A DNA stretch of 50,661 nt, taken from the IMG/VR virus record IMGVR_UViG_3300027963_003132, positions 1 through 50,661 of that record; one strand, written 5' to 3'. The notes under the pieces were generated by a model. That model was not told where the DNA came from. It saw only the letters and a list, made by a program, of their open reading frames with translations, and made no database searches. Below, piece by piece: positions 1 to 8,483 of this stretch (the stretch's first letter is position 1; each line of letters begins with the position of its first letter). The DNA comes from a virus. Position numbers and translations under genes: made by a program.

Positions 1-123
1 AAAGTACAAGCACTGGCCCGCCTTGAAGAGTTCAAACAAAAGCAAGGACGCCGACCCATAGCCAAAGGACGTGAAATTGAAATCGGCGAAACCAACGACT
101 ACGTCAGCGAATCCAAAGCTTAA
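1..123 (+). CDS. C-terminal end of a truncated gene
   Basis: An open frame runs from the first base to the TAA at 121-123, giving 40 residues. The visible part is rich in Lys, Arg and Glu and ends in YVSESKA. It begins outside the window, so the start and identity are unknown. Nothing in this fragment identifies a family. Confidence 0.6.
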   Translation, partial: KVQALARLEEFKQKQGRRPIAKGREIEIGETNDYVSESKA

Positions 124-142
124 ACCCAAACCAATTCAACAA

Positions 143-175
143 CACAGCAGTCCCACTGGACGGATGACTGCTGTG
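143..175 (+). terminator. Strong hairpin after the first gene
   Basis: A perfect 10-bp inverted repeat (CACAGCAGTC with GACTGCTGTG) with a 13-base loop lies 19 bases after the stop of the left-edge gene. No U-run follows directly, so it is not a textbook rho-independent terminator. It could be an RNA-stabilising 3' end or a processed terminator. Its place between two co-directional genes fits a transcript boundary. Confidence 0.45.
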
Positions 176-281
176 CCTATGCGCACTGTAATGCTGGCCA
201 TGGGCATCCGAATCTCGTCATAAAATTTTATCAACATTTTTTAAACTTGTAAATATACGCACATATTTTTACGAGGAACAT

Positions 282-1133
282 ATGGCCGAACAACAAATAC
301 AAGTTAACGTAGATTATCTACGTACTACCCGTGTACACATTTGCATGCCCTGTTATGGTGGTATGTTGACTGAAAGTACATTTATGAGCTACATCAAATG
401 GGCCAACACATGCCGACAACTAGGTATTGATTGGACCATGGAAACCATGACCAATGAAAGCTTGATTAGTCGAGCACGTAATACCTTGGTGGCCAAGTTC
501 TTGAACAACCCCGATAGCACGCACCTGATGTTTATTGATGCTGATATTGGTTGGGAACCCTGGCATTTATTGGTACTGTTAAATGCACAAAAGGATGTTA
601 TCGGTGGCTTGTACCCAATGAAGACCTTGCCAGTTAAATGGGTGGTCAACGGATTTGAAGGCGCTGCCGTAGAAGACAACGGTGTTCTACAAGAAGTCAG
701 CAAAACAGGTACAGGATTTATGTTGGTCAAACGTGATGTGTTTGAAAAACTAAATGCCCATCCTGCTGTGCGTCCTTTCAATAACGACATTGGCCTGCCC
801 AAGGAGCTAGATCAGCACTTGCGCACCTATTATGATACTGCCGTGCGTGAAAATCGTTACTACAGTGAAGACTGGACCTTCTGTGAAAACTGGCGTGATC
901 TAGGTGGTCAAGTCTGGGTTGATAAACGTGTGTTGCTCAAGCACACAGGTACCTATGTGTTTGACTTTGCCGCACAAGAACCATTGTATCGTGCATTACA
1001 AGCCATGGATCCCGCACTGCAAAACACACCAGTTGCACCACAAGATGTGCCAGCCAAAGAACCCGAAGCTGAGCCGCAAGTTTTGGCAACTAACATTGAT
1101 ACCACAGCGACCAAAGCTAAGAAGAAAAAATAA
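282..1133 (+). CDS. GT-A-type glycosyltransferase
   Basis: This 283-residue protein looks like a GT-A-fold glycosyltransferase. The N-terminal part reads HICMPCYGG, typical of the nucleotide-binding first strand. A DxD-type metal/nucleotide-sugar motif follows at FIDADIGW (about residues 84-91). A later SEDWTFCENW segment resembles the acceptor or catalytic region of such enzymes. The last 45 residues are rich in Pro, Ala and Lys and end in KKKK, probably a disordered tail. The ATG follows GAGGAACAT, a usable ribosome site. The gene stands before the cargo-protein block and after a hairpin, so it may start a transcription unit. Substrate and acceptor are unknown; virion glycosylation or DNA glycosylation are both possible. 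Confidence 0.7.
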   Translation: MAEQQIQVNVDYLRTTRVHICMPCYGGMLTESTFMSYIKWANTCRQLGIDWTMETMTNESLISRARNTLVAKFLNNPDSTHLMFIDADIGWEPWHLLVLLNAQKDVIGGLYPMKTLPVKWVVNGFEGAAVEDNGVLQEVSKTGTGFMLVKRDVFEKLNAHPAVRPFNNDIGLPKELDQHLRTYYDTAVRENRYYSEDWTFCENWRDLGGQVWVDKRVLLKHTGTYVFDFAAQEPLYRALQAMDPALQNTPVAPQDVPAKEPEAEPQVLATNIDTTATKAKKKK

Positions 1134-1153
1134 TAGCGGTAAATACAGTTCGT

Positions 1154-3244
1154 ATGGACATCAACGAACTAGAATCTTATCGACTAAGCAACGCGGTTAA
1201 ATTTCACAATGAATTAAATCCGCGGTTGTGGGTCAATGAAAAATTGCGTCCCGAAGTTCGCGAAAAATTGTTAGCTATTGCCGATGATTTTCGCGAATTT
1301 CTTGGCGTTGATAACCTTGACATCAAAGACATCACCGTGAGTGGAAGCAATGCCGCTTACACTTATACCCCACACAGCGACATAGACTTGCATCTTGTGG
1401 TAGACCTAGATAATGTCTGTGACAACGAAGTTTATCGAGAGTTGTTTGATGCCAAAAAGTATCAATACAACAACGAACACAACTATAAAATACGTGGTTA
1501 TGATGTTGAACTCTATGTTCAAGACAGCAAACAACCACACCACAGCGCCGGCATCTATTCGGTTGTGAATGACGATTGGGTCAAGGTACCTGGTAGACGA
1601 CAACCCACCATCGACGACATCAGCGTCAAAGCCAAGTATGTAGATCTTGGCGAACGCATCGAAGCTGCCATTGCCAGCGACGACATTGAATTAATCAAAT
1701 CTCTGTGGCAAAAAGTCAAGACCATGCGTCAAGCTGGATTAGACAAGACTGGTGAATTTGGTCCTGAAAATCTAGCATTTAAATTGTTACGCAGAGCTGG
1801 CATAATCGAAAAGTTAAAAACGGCCATCACACAAGCTCAAGATCATGAACTGAGTCTGCGTGAGACACGACCAGAAAAGAAAAAGATTTACGGCTACAAA
1901 AACTACTGGTATCCTGGCTATGACTACTACGCCAATTTAAGCACAAATGTAGATCAGCCCGGCGAAGTAGATGAAAGCGCACAAGTTACTGTCAAAGGCA
2001 AAACACACCCACTAGAAAAAGTAATAGAAAAATTTGTCAAATTCTGTGCTGATCATCTGCATTTAAAAACCCTGCCAACTATTAATCTAATGACTGACCC
2101 CAAGTTTGGTACTGATCGGCGCACCATGGGACACTACATGGATGACAAACGCACTATTGAAGTAGAAATAACTGGTCGTCACATACTTGACATCATGCGT
2201 ACCATTGCCCATGAACTAGTACATTACAGTCAATACGAGCGAGGTGATCTACCCAACGCAGCCGGAGATACTGGTAGTCCGTGGGAGAACGAAGCACATG
2301 CCACTGCTGGTGTACTCATGCGCTATTTTGATCGAGCTCATCCAGAGTTTTTTAAAGCCAAGGTTATTGACGAAGGCATCCGAGATCAATTAGCCGCGGC
2401 AGCGGCAGCGGCCTGCATAGCCGGCGCACCAGGTTGTGCTACAACAGGTGATGCTGTTCGTGGTGTACAGGCGGCAGGCACAGCGGCACAGACCATCAAG
2501 CGCATGGGTCGAGCTGGTGCCGAAGAAGAGGTGATGCAACGACTTCGAAATGAACTGCGTCGTCGACAAGGGCAGGTAGTTCCCGAAGATGTCAATGAAG
2601 CTCTTGACCAACCCTATAAAATACTTCGATGGGAAAAGGGTGACTACGGTGATGTAGACGCAATAGCACGATTAGATGACAACACCTTTCTAAGTATTAT
2701 GTTCAACAAGGGATTTAGTCAAGAGACAAAAGAGGAAGCATGGAGTGTTGAGTTTTATAGAAACAACAGCCAAGAAGTCACAGGAGAAGGTGACGAATTC
2801 CGTGTATTTGCCACGGTGTTAAATGCTATTCAAACATTTATTTCTGACAGAGTGCCGGGTGCTATTGGAAAATACAAACCTAATAAAGTATATTTTTCAG
2901 CCAGCAAACAAGTTGAGCCGGGACAAAAAGAACAAAGTCGTGCAAGATTGTATGATAGTTTGATACAGCGTTATGCTAGAGCATTGGGCTTTACATCCTC
3001 ACGTTCAGACACAGGCAACAAGGTAATGTACGAATTAAATAGAATAAAACCAGTGGCGGAAGCGCAAGAACAATGTCCTGAGTGCGGCGGACCCATGTTT
3101 AGTGAATTGCTGATCAACGAAAAACAAGATGCCTGTTACTACAAAGTCAAGAGCCGTTACAAAGTATGGCCCAGTGCTTATGCTAGTGGTGCGTTAGTTC
3201 AGTGTCGTAAAAAAGGTGCTGCCAATTGGGGTAACAAATCATGA
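1154..3244 (+). CDS. Multidomain protein: nucleotidyltransferase + zincin metallopeptidase + small modules
   Basis: This 696-residue protein is a string of unrelated domains. Residues about 60-150 carry a Pol-beta-type nucleotidyltransferase signature (GSNAAYTY...SDIDLHLV, then DVELYV). Residues about 275-407 form a zincin with HELVH at 353-357 and a likely third ligand in WENEAH (Glu380). A very Ala-rich stretch follows (about 412-440), then a domain starting near ALDQPYKI, then a small Cys-containing basic module ending NWGNKS. Domain borders coincide with V-x-E-[SAG] motifs: VDE|S at Glu274, IDE|G at Glu407, VNE|A at Glu482 and VAE|A at Glu636. These resemble prohead-protease sites, so I infer a processed capsid cargo polyprotein. 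It overlaps the next gene by 4 bases. Individual enzymatic activities are predicted only. Confidence 0.7.
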   Translation: MDINELESYRLSNAVKFHNELNPRLWVNEKLRPEVREKLLAIADDFREFLGVDNLDIKDITVSGSNAAYTYTPHSDIDLHLVVDLDNVCDNEVYRELFDAKKYQYNNEHNYKIRGYDVELYVQDSKQPHHSAGIYSVVNDDWVKVPGRRQPTIDDISVKAKYVDLGERIEAAIASDDIELIKSLWQKVKTMRQAGLDKTGEFGPENLAFKLLRRAGIIEKLKTAITQAQDHELSLRETRPEKKKIYGYKNYWYPGYDYYANLSTNVDQPGEVDESAQVTVKGKTHPLEKVIEKFVKFCADHLHLKTLPTINLMTDPKFGTDRRTMGHYMDDKRTIEVEITGRHILDIMRTIAHELVHYSQYERGDLPNAAGDTGSPWENEAHATAGVLMRYFDRAHPEFFKAKVIDEGIRDQLAAAAAAACIAGAPGCATTGDAVRGVQAAGTAAQTIKRMGRAGAEEEVMQRLRNELRRRQGQVVPEDVNEALDQPYKILRWEKGDYGDVDAIARLDDNTFLSIMFNKGFSQETKEEAWSVEFYRNNSQEVTGEGDEFRVFATVLNAIQTFISDRVPGAIGKYKPNKVYFSASKQVEPGQKEQSRARLYDSLIQRYARALGFTSSRSDTGNKVMYELNRIKPVAEAQEQCPECGGPMFSELLINEKQDACYYKVKSRYKVWPSAYASGALVQCRKKGAANWGNKS

Positions 3245-3921
3245 AATATAGAGAAATACTAGAAGCCTGTTGGAAAGGCTATCACAAAGAAGGCATGAAG
3301 ACCATGTTTGGCAAACGCTATCCCAACTGCGTGAAAAATACCAACGAAGAACTAGAAGAAGATCTACGCAAGTGGTTCAAAGAGAAATGGGTGCGTTTTG
3401 GTCCTGATGGCAAGATTCGTGGTGACTGTGCTAGAGGTGATGACAGTGAAGGCAAGCCCAAGTGTTTGCCACAAAGTAAAGCACAGAACTTAGGTAAGAA
3501 GGGTCGTGCTAGTGCGGCATCACGCAAGCGTAGAGAAGATCCTAATCCAGAGCGTAGTGGCAAAGCCATCAATGTCAACACCAAAAAGAAAACTGACGAA
3601 GCGGCATTAGACGAAAAGTGGAGCCAAAAGTACAAGAGCTCAATCAACTGCGCCAACCCCAAAGGCTTTAGTCAAAAGGCACATTGCGCAGGCAAGAAAA
3701 AAAATGAAAGTGTAACCGAGGCCACTGGCTACATTCCAGTCAACAGCAAAGAAGCACAGGATCCTCGCTACAGCATGGCCATAACACAAGACATCCAGCC
3801 CGGCGAAGTACAACGTCAGGCCGCCAAGATGGGATTTAAGACTGATGCAGCCGGTGTTCCGCCCTTGTTGATGAAGTTGCAGAATCAATTAAAAGAAATA
3901 AAAGCAGGTACCGCACGATGA
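3241..3921 (+). CDS. Basic modular protein with CTS-like leader
   Basis: This 226-residue protein is Lys/Arg-rich and built from short modules seen in aquatic T4-like phage proteins. The modules are a KEGMKTMFGKRYPNCV segment, a WFKEKWVRFGPDGKIRG segment, a KYKSSINCANPKGFSQKAHC segment and a C-terminal PRYSMAITQDIQPGEVQ segment. The first residues, MKYREILEA, fit the short leader pattern of this cluster with a possible cut after ILE. A second candidate cut is VTE|A before the final module. No enzyme motif is visible. The high charge suggests contact with packaged DNA. It overlaps both neighbours by 4 bases. Function unknown. Confidence 0.65.
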   Translation: MKYREILEACWKGYHKEGMKTMFGKRYPNCVKNTNEELEEDLRKWFKEKWVRFGPDGKIRGDCARGDDSEGKPKCLPQSKAQNLGKKGRASAASRKRREDPNPERSGKAINVNTKKKTDEAALDEKWSQKYKSSINCANPKGFSQKAHCAGKKKNESVTEATGYIPVNSKEAQDPRYSMAITQDIQPGEVQRQAAKMGFKTDAAGVPPLLMKLQNQLKEIKAGTAR

Positions 3922-5552
3922 AAATATTCGAAGTAACATTAAAAGAAGCTGCCACGCTGGGTGGGTTTCCAGTCAAAGTTTTAAACATTCAAGACCAAGG
4001 TGTCGAAGAAGCCGGTAATGCCAACAGTGGTCGCCGCGGACCAAATTCTCCGCCAGACAATTCCCCAGTCATACCAGGACGAGTGGAAAAAACTGCCACA
4101 GGTATACGGCATCATGCCGACCCAAGTCGGTACGGCGGCCACAGTCCCAAACCCGAAGATGATCGTTTGTTAGGTCCACAGCACAGATGGCGATTAGATC
4201 GTGCTGTGCGTGGTGTGGCAGAAGATCAAGTAAACGAATTGTTTGAGCCAACTCTAAATTACTATAAACTAAGCAACGGCAAAACAGTTCAAGCAAGTTA
4301 TAGACCCACTCCCAATCAATCCCCGGTGCCGTTTACTGCGGTTGATGTATCATATGTGAATCCTGCACTCAAGCCGCAAGGCAGTAGCTTTGACAGCACT
4401 GGCGTTGTTGAACCATGGACCAATGCTCCGGATGGTGTAAAACAAGCAATCCAAAAATTTGTAGCTCAGCCACAGCAAGGTGTGGCGGAAGCAATCAAGC
4501 TTAACGCACCACAGCGTACAATACCACGTGATGAATTGCAGGGCTATGCTGACCGTATCAAGACAGGTACCAAGACCAAGCGTGACAAGTTTGCTCCCAT
4601 CATTCACGGCAGTAATATCAAAGCTATTACCAAAGACGATGACAACACAGAGTGGGACTTGGATGACTTGTCCCGTCAAATTACAACTCGCCCCAGGGCC
4701 ATACTTGGTACCAATGCCAAGATGGAGAAAAGCAAGACTGAAGGCGAAATCATTTATGACTTGACATTGCCAGCATTATCGGGCATTGTTGTAGACGAAG
4801 ACACTGGAGACTTTGTGGAAATTACAACTTGCCCTGGTGCAGGTGCTTGTCAGTTATTCTGCTATGCTAGAAAAGGTGGCTATGTCATGTTCCCCGCAAG
4901 TTCAATGAGTGCGGCACAAGCACTAAACTTCCTGGTGAATGATCCTGAAGGTTATACTGCCCGTGTAAATCAAGAGATTAAAACAATCAAGGCCAAGACA
5001 GACAAGGCTGGCGTGCAGTTTGTTGTGCGTTGGCACGATGCTGGTGACTTCTTCAGCAAAGAATACTTGGATCTTGCTTATGATGTTGCCAAATCCAATC
5101 CTGATGTGCAGTTCTATGCCTACACCAAGATGGGTGATGTTGCCACAGGTGCTACTCCCAAGAACTTTACAATGAACTTCTCTTCAGGTAGCAAACGTGG
5201 CGAGGAAAAGAAAGTTGAATTCTACAAACAACAAAACCCTGGAGCCACAGTCAAGCAAGGTGTGACAGTTCCTAAAGACATGTTCTTTGATTTGATTGCA
5301 CGTAAAGGCACTAGCTTGATCAAAGATGCCAAAGGACGCACACAGTTTGCCAGTCCTGAAGCATTGGACACATTCAAGCAACGTCTTGCACAGCAGTACA
5401 AGGTTGCACCTGATTCAATTATCACCTACGATCAAATGTTGGCAACACCGGTGGGTACTGAGCCCAAATGGAATGTTATTGTGCAGCCCGGCGCCGGTGA
5501 TCGTGCAGCCAATCGCCGGGATGTAATTGACAGTTACTTAATGTTCCACTAA
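3918..5552 (+). CDS. GP88-like protein on a processed leader
   Basis: The C-terminal two thirds of this 544-residue protein resembles the phage Gene product 88 family. It has a Cys cluster CPGAGACQLFCY (Cys305, 311, 315) followed by the RWHDAGDFFS and FYAYTKMGD motifs. The biochemical role of that family is not known; the Cys cluster suggests metal or Fe-S binding. The N-terminal 190 residues are a mosaic: leader MKIFEVTLKEA, then GVEE (28-31), GVAE|D (99-103) and QGVAE|A (187-192). The last is encoded by the same DNA string as the linkers in the 12-14 kb gene. I infer removal of the N-terminal region by a prohead protease, leaving the GP88-like domain from residue 192. It starts on an ATGA overlap. 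Confidence 0.65.
   Translation: MKIFEVTLKEAATLGGFPVKVLNIQDQGVEEAGNANSGRRGPNSPPDNSPVIPGRVEKTATGIRHHADPSRYGGHSPKPEDDRLLGPQHRWRLDRAVRGVAEDQVNELFEPTLNYYKLSNGKTVQASYRPTPNQSPVPFTAVDVSYVNPALKPQGSSFDSTGVVEPWTNAPDGVKQAIQKFVAQPQQGVAEAIKLNAPQRTIPRDELQGYADRIKTGTKTKRDKFAPIIHGSNIKAITKDDDNTEWDLDDLSRQITTRPRAILGTNAKMEKSKTEGEIIYDLTLPALSGIVVDEDTGDFVEITTCPGAGACQLFCYARKGGYVMFPASSMSAAQALNFLVNDPEGYTARVNQEIKTIKAKTDKAGVQFVVRWHDAGDFFSKEYLDLAYDVAKSNPDVQFYAYTKMGDVATGATPKNFTMNFSSGSKRGEEKKVEFYKQQNPGATVKQGVTVPKDMFFDLIARKGTSLIKDAKGRTQFASPEALDTFKQRLAQQYKVAPDSIITYDQMLATPVGTEPKWNVIVQPGAGDRAANRRDVIDSYLMFH
4476..4493 (+). repeat. Isolated copy of the QGVAEA linker
   Basis: This 18-base stretch encodes QGVAEA and matches at the DNA level the linker copies found 8-10 kb downstream (CAAGGTGTGGCGGAA core). 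Weaker relatives are at 3996-4013 (QGVEEA) and 4212-4226 (GVAED). The shared codon choice points to common descent rather than chance. Confidence 0.75.
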
Positions 5553-5553
5553 T

Positions 5554-6405
5554 ATGAGAGCACAAGAGTTTATTATTGAAGTTCCAATGGCAGATTATGT
5601 GCCATTAGGTGACTTTGACAAGCCTGGGCCATTTCGTGGGGCTGATAAAAAGCTGATTCCGCATCCAGCAAATCGTTTAAAAGCAGAGAAGTTCTTTGCC
5701 AACACTCCCTACGATATCAGACTATTTTTCAGCAATGTCTCAGGTACAGGTCGATACAGTGAATACGGTCCAATGGACCCAGAAACAGTTAAAATCATCT
5801 TTGGAGATGACGGTGAGCAAATTGTTGCTGGCCATGAAAATGCTATTACCATAGTGTATGTGGGCAACAAAGGCGACGCAAAGAAAATGCTCACCCCTTG
5901 GCTTATGGCTCATAGGTTTGGACATGCTGTGCAAGCAGGAACCAGATCAAAGGGCTTGGGCAGTAAAGATCTCAATCATCCATGGCATCAGGGCGAAGAG
6001 CATTTCTTTGGGCAAGTTAATTCCATGCTGGAAAAATATTATGGTAAGAGTGGTGAGCGTGGTGGCAAAATAAAATATGAGTTGACGCCTGAATACAATG
6101 CCCTATTCAATGCTATAGGCACACAGCGTAGTAGTCGCAATTCTGAAATTCGCAGACCCTATGAATTCTTATACGAGATATTTGCACAATACTTGGGCAC
6201 GGGCCATGTGACTTTTAATCCCTTGCCCAGTAACCTGGGCTATGGTCGTCAAGCTTGGGGCTCACCTTCCAAGTATCTAAATTTAAAGCCTGAAGCCAGA
6301 GATGATTCTAGTAGAAAATATGCAACTGAAATGCTGGCCAGAGATATGGAACTTATGTTTAACGATGTAATGTCCAATCTTGAAGGCAAAATATTGATAA
6401 TGTAA
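5554..6405 (+). CDS. CTS-led protein with degenerate zincin-like motif
   Basis: This 283-residue protein starts MRAQEFIIE, the clearest match here to the T4 capsid-targeting leader MKTYQEFIAE; a cut after Glu9 is predicted. The body contains LMAHRFGHAVQAG (about 126-138). This looks like a zincin HEXXH motif whose catalytic Glu has become Arg. A later LYEIFAQYLGTGH could supply a third ligand. It may be a metalloprotein without peptidase activity, or a family with its own chemistry. The start lies one base after the preceding stop. It shares its first 14 codons almost base for base with the gene at 6896, which supports leader exchange by recombination. No further function can be assigned. Confidence 0.6.
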   Translation: MRAQEFIIEVPMADYVPLGDFDKPGPFRGADKKLIPHPANRLKAEKFFANTPYDIRLFFSNVSGTGRYSEYGPMDPETVKIIFGDDGEQIVAGHENAITIVYVGNKGDAKKMLTPWLMAHRFGHAVQAGTRSKGLGSKDLNHPWHQGEEHFFGQVNSMLEKYYGKSGERGGKIKYELTPEYNALFNAIGTQRSSRNSEIRRPYEFLYEIFAQYLGTGHVTFNPLPSNLGYGRQAWGSPSKYLNLKPEARDDSSRKYATEMLARDMELMFNDVMSNLEGKILIM

Positions 6406-6407
6406 TT

Positions 6408-6899
6408 ATGAAAATTAAAGATATTAAAGTCATTAAAGAAGGCACGCTAAGTGTCGATGTGCCCAATGAAGCGTGGTTACAGGACAAGATTGACTACGCC
6501 AAGAGTAAAGGTCGCAACAGTTACGGCGTGCCTTACATGGGAAGCACCACAGCGAGTGTGCGTGGAACACCACCTAGAGTAAGAGTAATGCGCCTGGCTT
6601 CGTTACCAGGCATGCGTAACGAACAAACAAATGTGCGTAAGGATGATTTAAAGTGGTTAATGGACTACATGGATACGCATAAGAAATTGCCGCCAATGGG
6701 TAGCAGTCCTGACAGTGAATACTTGCCTTACATCATGGTTGCTTACAATGGTGAAGCATGGGTCAACGAAGGCAATCATCGTATCATGGCTGCCTACAGA
6801 TTAAACTGGCAGGACATGCCCATTGAAATACGTTACTTTGATGGCGGCGAGCGAATAGCATCAGGACCAATGGCACCTGGCAAGATTGGACTAGCATGA
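6408..6899 (+). CDS. CTS-led protein with ParB-like GNHR motif
   Basis: This is a 163-residue protein. Its start MKIKDIKVIKEG fits the leader pattern, with a possible cut at IKE|G. Near residues 119-140 it has EAWVNEGNHRIMAAYRL, reminiscent of the D/N-G-x-HR motif of ParB/sulfiredoxin-like nucleotide-binding domains. The rest is not recognised. It ends in an ATGA overlap with the next gene, so the two are probably co-translated. The ParB-like reading rests on one motif and is tentative; ATPase or nuclease activity is not implied. Confidence 0.55.
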   Translation: MKIKDIKVIKEGTLSVDVPNEAWLQDKIDYAKSKGRNSYGVPYMGSTTASVRGTPPRVRVMRLASLPGMRNEQTNVRKDDLKWLMDYMDTHKKLPPMGSSPDSEYLPYIMVAYNGEAWVNEGNHRIMAAYRLNWQDMPIEIRYFDGGERIASGPMAPGKIGLA

Positions 6900-7486
6900 G
6901 AGCACAAGAGTTTATTGTTGACAACGCTATCAAGCTGAGTCCACAGCAACGAGCACATGATTGGATTCAAAAAGTCTATGCCCAGTATCCACAGACCTGG
7001 CAAAATAATCATATTATACCCATGGGCGGGTCGGGCGAGGATCAACAGTTTGCCATGTTTGAGTTGACTCCAAGTTTTAGTCGGCGCGGCGCAGTCGAAG
7101 TCAAATGGTTTCAAGCGTATCCTTTGCGTGCCGGAGTTGGATCACGTGCCATGCAGGAATTGCAACGTCTGGCACAACAGGATGGTATTACACTCACCTT
7201 GTATCCCTGGGATAAAGGGCAAGTGAGTCAAGCCAAGCTAATGAAATTTTATCGTGGACAAGGGTTCAAGCCCGCCATTAAAGGTAGTAAAAACATGGCC
7301 TGGGAGCCAGTGTCAGAAAATTTTGCCGACGGCAAGAAGCCAGGTCGCAAAGGTTTGGCCAAGCGTGTGGGTGTGAACTGCAAACAAAGTGTTAGTAAAC
7401 TGCGTAGCATTGCTGCCAATTCATCAGGCGAACGTCAACGCATGGCACACTGGTGCGCCAACATGAAATCAGGGAAGAAAAAATGA
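6896..7486 (+). CDS. CTS-led GNAT acetyltransferase with basic tail
   Basis: This is a 196-residue protein. The leader is MRAQEFIVDNA, but the usual cleavage Glu is replaced by Asp9, so processing may be weak or lost. Residues about 40-140 look like a GNAT N-acetyltransferase. The acetyl-CoA loop is LRAGVGSRAMQELQRL, and the late motif is KLMKFYRGQGF. The last 55 residues form a separate basic module (NFADGKKPGRKGLAKR...AHWCANMKSGKKK). I recognise this module from other phage cargo-like proteins. The acetylated target is unknown; host proteins, tRNA or small molecules are all possible. It overlaps the next gene by 4 bases. Confidence 0.65.
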   Translation: MRAQEFIVDNAIKLSPQQRAHDWIQKVYAQYPQTWQNNHIIPMGGSGEDQQFAMFELTPSFSRRGAVEVKWFQAYPLRAGVGSRAMQELQRLAQQDGITLTLYPWDKGQVSQAKLMKFYRGQGFKPAIKGSKNMAWEPVSENFADGKKPGRKGLAKRVGVNCKQSVSKLRSIAANSSGERQRMAHWCANMKSGKKK

Positions 7487-7899
7487 GAAATTTTATAGAT
7501 TTACTAGAAGCCATTGAACAAGGCTGTCCACCTGCAACACAAAGCATTGAGCTCAATCTTAAGAACCGTCAAAAGGCTATTGATGAGTATCACTATGGAC
7601 CGTTGAATCCCAATGAGCCCAACGAAGAATACTGGGCTGAATTAGCTGACAAGTGGAACACTGATGACATTGAAAGTGTCAAGAGCAGCCGTTGCGGCAA
7701 CTGTGCAGCCTTTGACATCACCAGCAAAATGCAAGACTGCATTGCTCGTGGTATTGGTGCAGAGCCAGGGTCAGATCCTGCCAGTACCATAGACGCAGGT
7801 ACCCTGGGATACTGTAAGTTTTTAAAATTCAAATGTGCTGCCAAACGTACCTGTGATGCCTGGGTAGAAGGTGGTCCAATTCAAGATGAAAATATTTGA
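7483..7899 (+). CDS. Conserved Cys-rich phage protein with CTS-like start
   Basis: The ATG at 7483 is chosen over an upstream in-frame ATG because it gives the ATGA overlap and the leader-like start MRNFIDLLEA (possible cut LLE|A). The 138-residue product has a conserved Cys set: SSRCGNCAAFD, MQDCI, GYCKFLKFKCAAKRTCDAW. This arrangement could bind zinc or an Fe-S cluster. I have seen this layout in T4-like phage proteins of unknown function but cannot name an activity. It overlaps the next gene by 14 bases. Confidence 0.6.
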   Translation: MRNFIDLLEAIEQGCPPATQSIELNLKNRQKAIDEYHYGPLNPNEPNEEYWAELADKWNTDDIESVKSSRCGNCAAFDITSKMQDCIARGIGAEPGSDPASTIDAGTLGYCKFLKFKCAAKRTCDAWVEGGPIQDENI

Positions 7900-8458
7900 C
7901 CTATTGGCTGAAAGTTCAGGGTACAGCTTGCAAGGCAGTTTTACTCGCGACTTAACTACAAGTAAAGTTTGGCTTTTACAGCAAGTTGGAAAAATAACAG
8001 ACCACGTGGATGCAGTTTATATATTGGGCTCCTGGTTTGGTAACACCAGTTTGTACATGATACTACAACCTGAATTTGACTACAACAAAATCGTCAATGT
8101 TGAAGTCGACAACAACATGTTGAAACAAAGTCAACGTATGTTAAAGCATGTTGGTGCTGACAATGTTCAACACATGTTGCGTGATGCCAACAAATTAGAC
8201 TATAGACAGCTTGGTACTAATGGCTTGGTAATTAACTCCAGTCTAACAGACATGCCCGGACCTGCCTGGTTTGATAACATCCCCCGTGGTACCTTGGTTG
8301 CAATGCAAGCCCGAGACCATGTTCAAGAACGAGAATTTCACAGCAGTGACGACATACTTAAATTGTACCCACTTTCACAAGTGCTATATAAAGGTTCGTT
8401 ACAGTTACAAGACCCAGAAACTGACTACGCCAGATTCATGGTCATCGGTAGAAAATAA
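7886..8458 (+). CDS. Class I SAM-dependent methyltransferase-like protein
   Basis: The start ATG at 7886 yields MKIFDLLAESSG, again a leader-like sequence with a possible cut LAE|S. The 190-residue product has a Rossmann-like core. The first motif is AVYILGSWFGNTS in place of the usual GxGxG, and the acidic end of strand 2 is IVNVEVDNNML. Next come DANKL and VINSSLTDM, where motif IV would lie. This fits a class I methyltransferase with an atypical glycine loop. The substrate is unknown. It is followed by an extended -10 promoter, so it probably ends this co-translated run. Confidence 0.55.
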   Translation: MKIFDLLAESSGYSLQGSFTRDLTTSKVWLLQQVGKITDHVDAVYILGSWFGNTSLYMILQPEFDYNKIVNVEVDNNMLKQSQRMLKHVGADNVQHMLRDANKLDYRQLGTNGLVINSSLTDMPGPAWFDNIPRGTLVAMQARDHVQEREFHSSDDILKLYPLSQVLYKGSLQLQDPETDYARFMVIGRK

Positions 8459-8468
8459 TTCTACTTTC

Positions 8469-8477
8469 TGTTATAAT
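8469..8477 (+). promoter_or_regulatory. Extended -10 promoter directly before 8484 gene
   Basis: TGTTATAAT forms a perfect extended -10 element. There is no good -35 box 17 bases upstream. The -10 ends only 6 bases before the ATG at 8484, so transcription would begin at or next to the start codon. This suggests a leaderless message. Confidence 0.5.
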
Positions 8478-8483
8478 TGATTA

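Noticed and set aside
904-1200. 98-codon + strand frame overlapping the first glycosyltransferase and the next gene
   Set aside because: It is out of frame with two well-supported genes and its composition (many Cys, His and Pro) is typical of a shadow.
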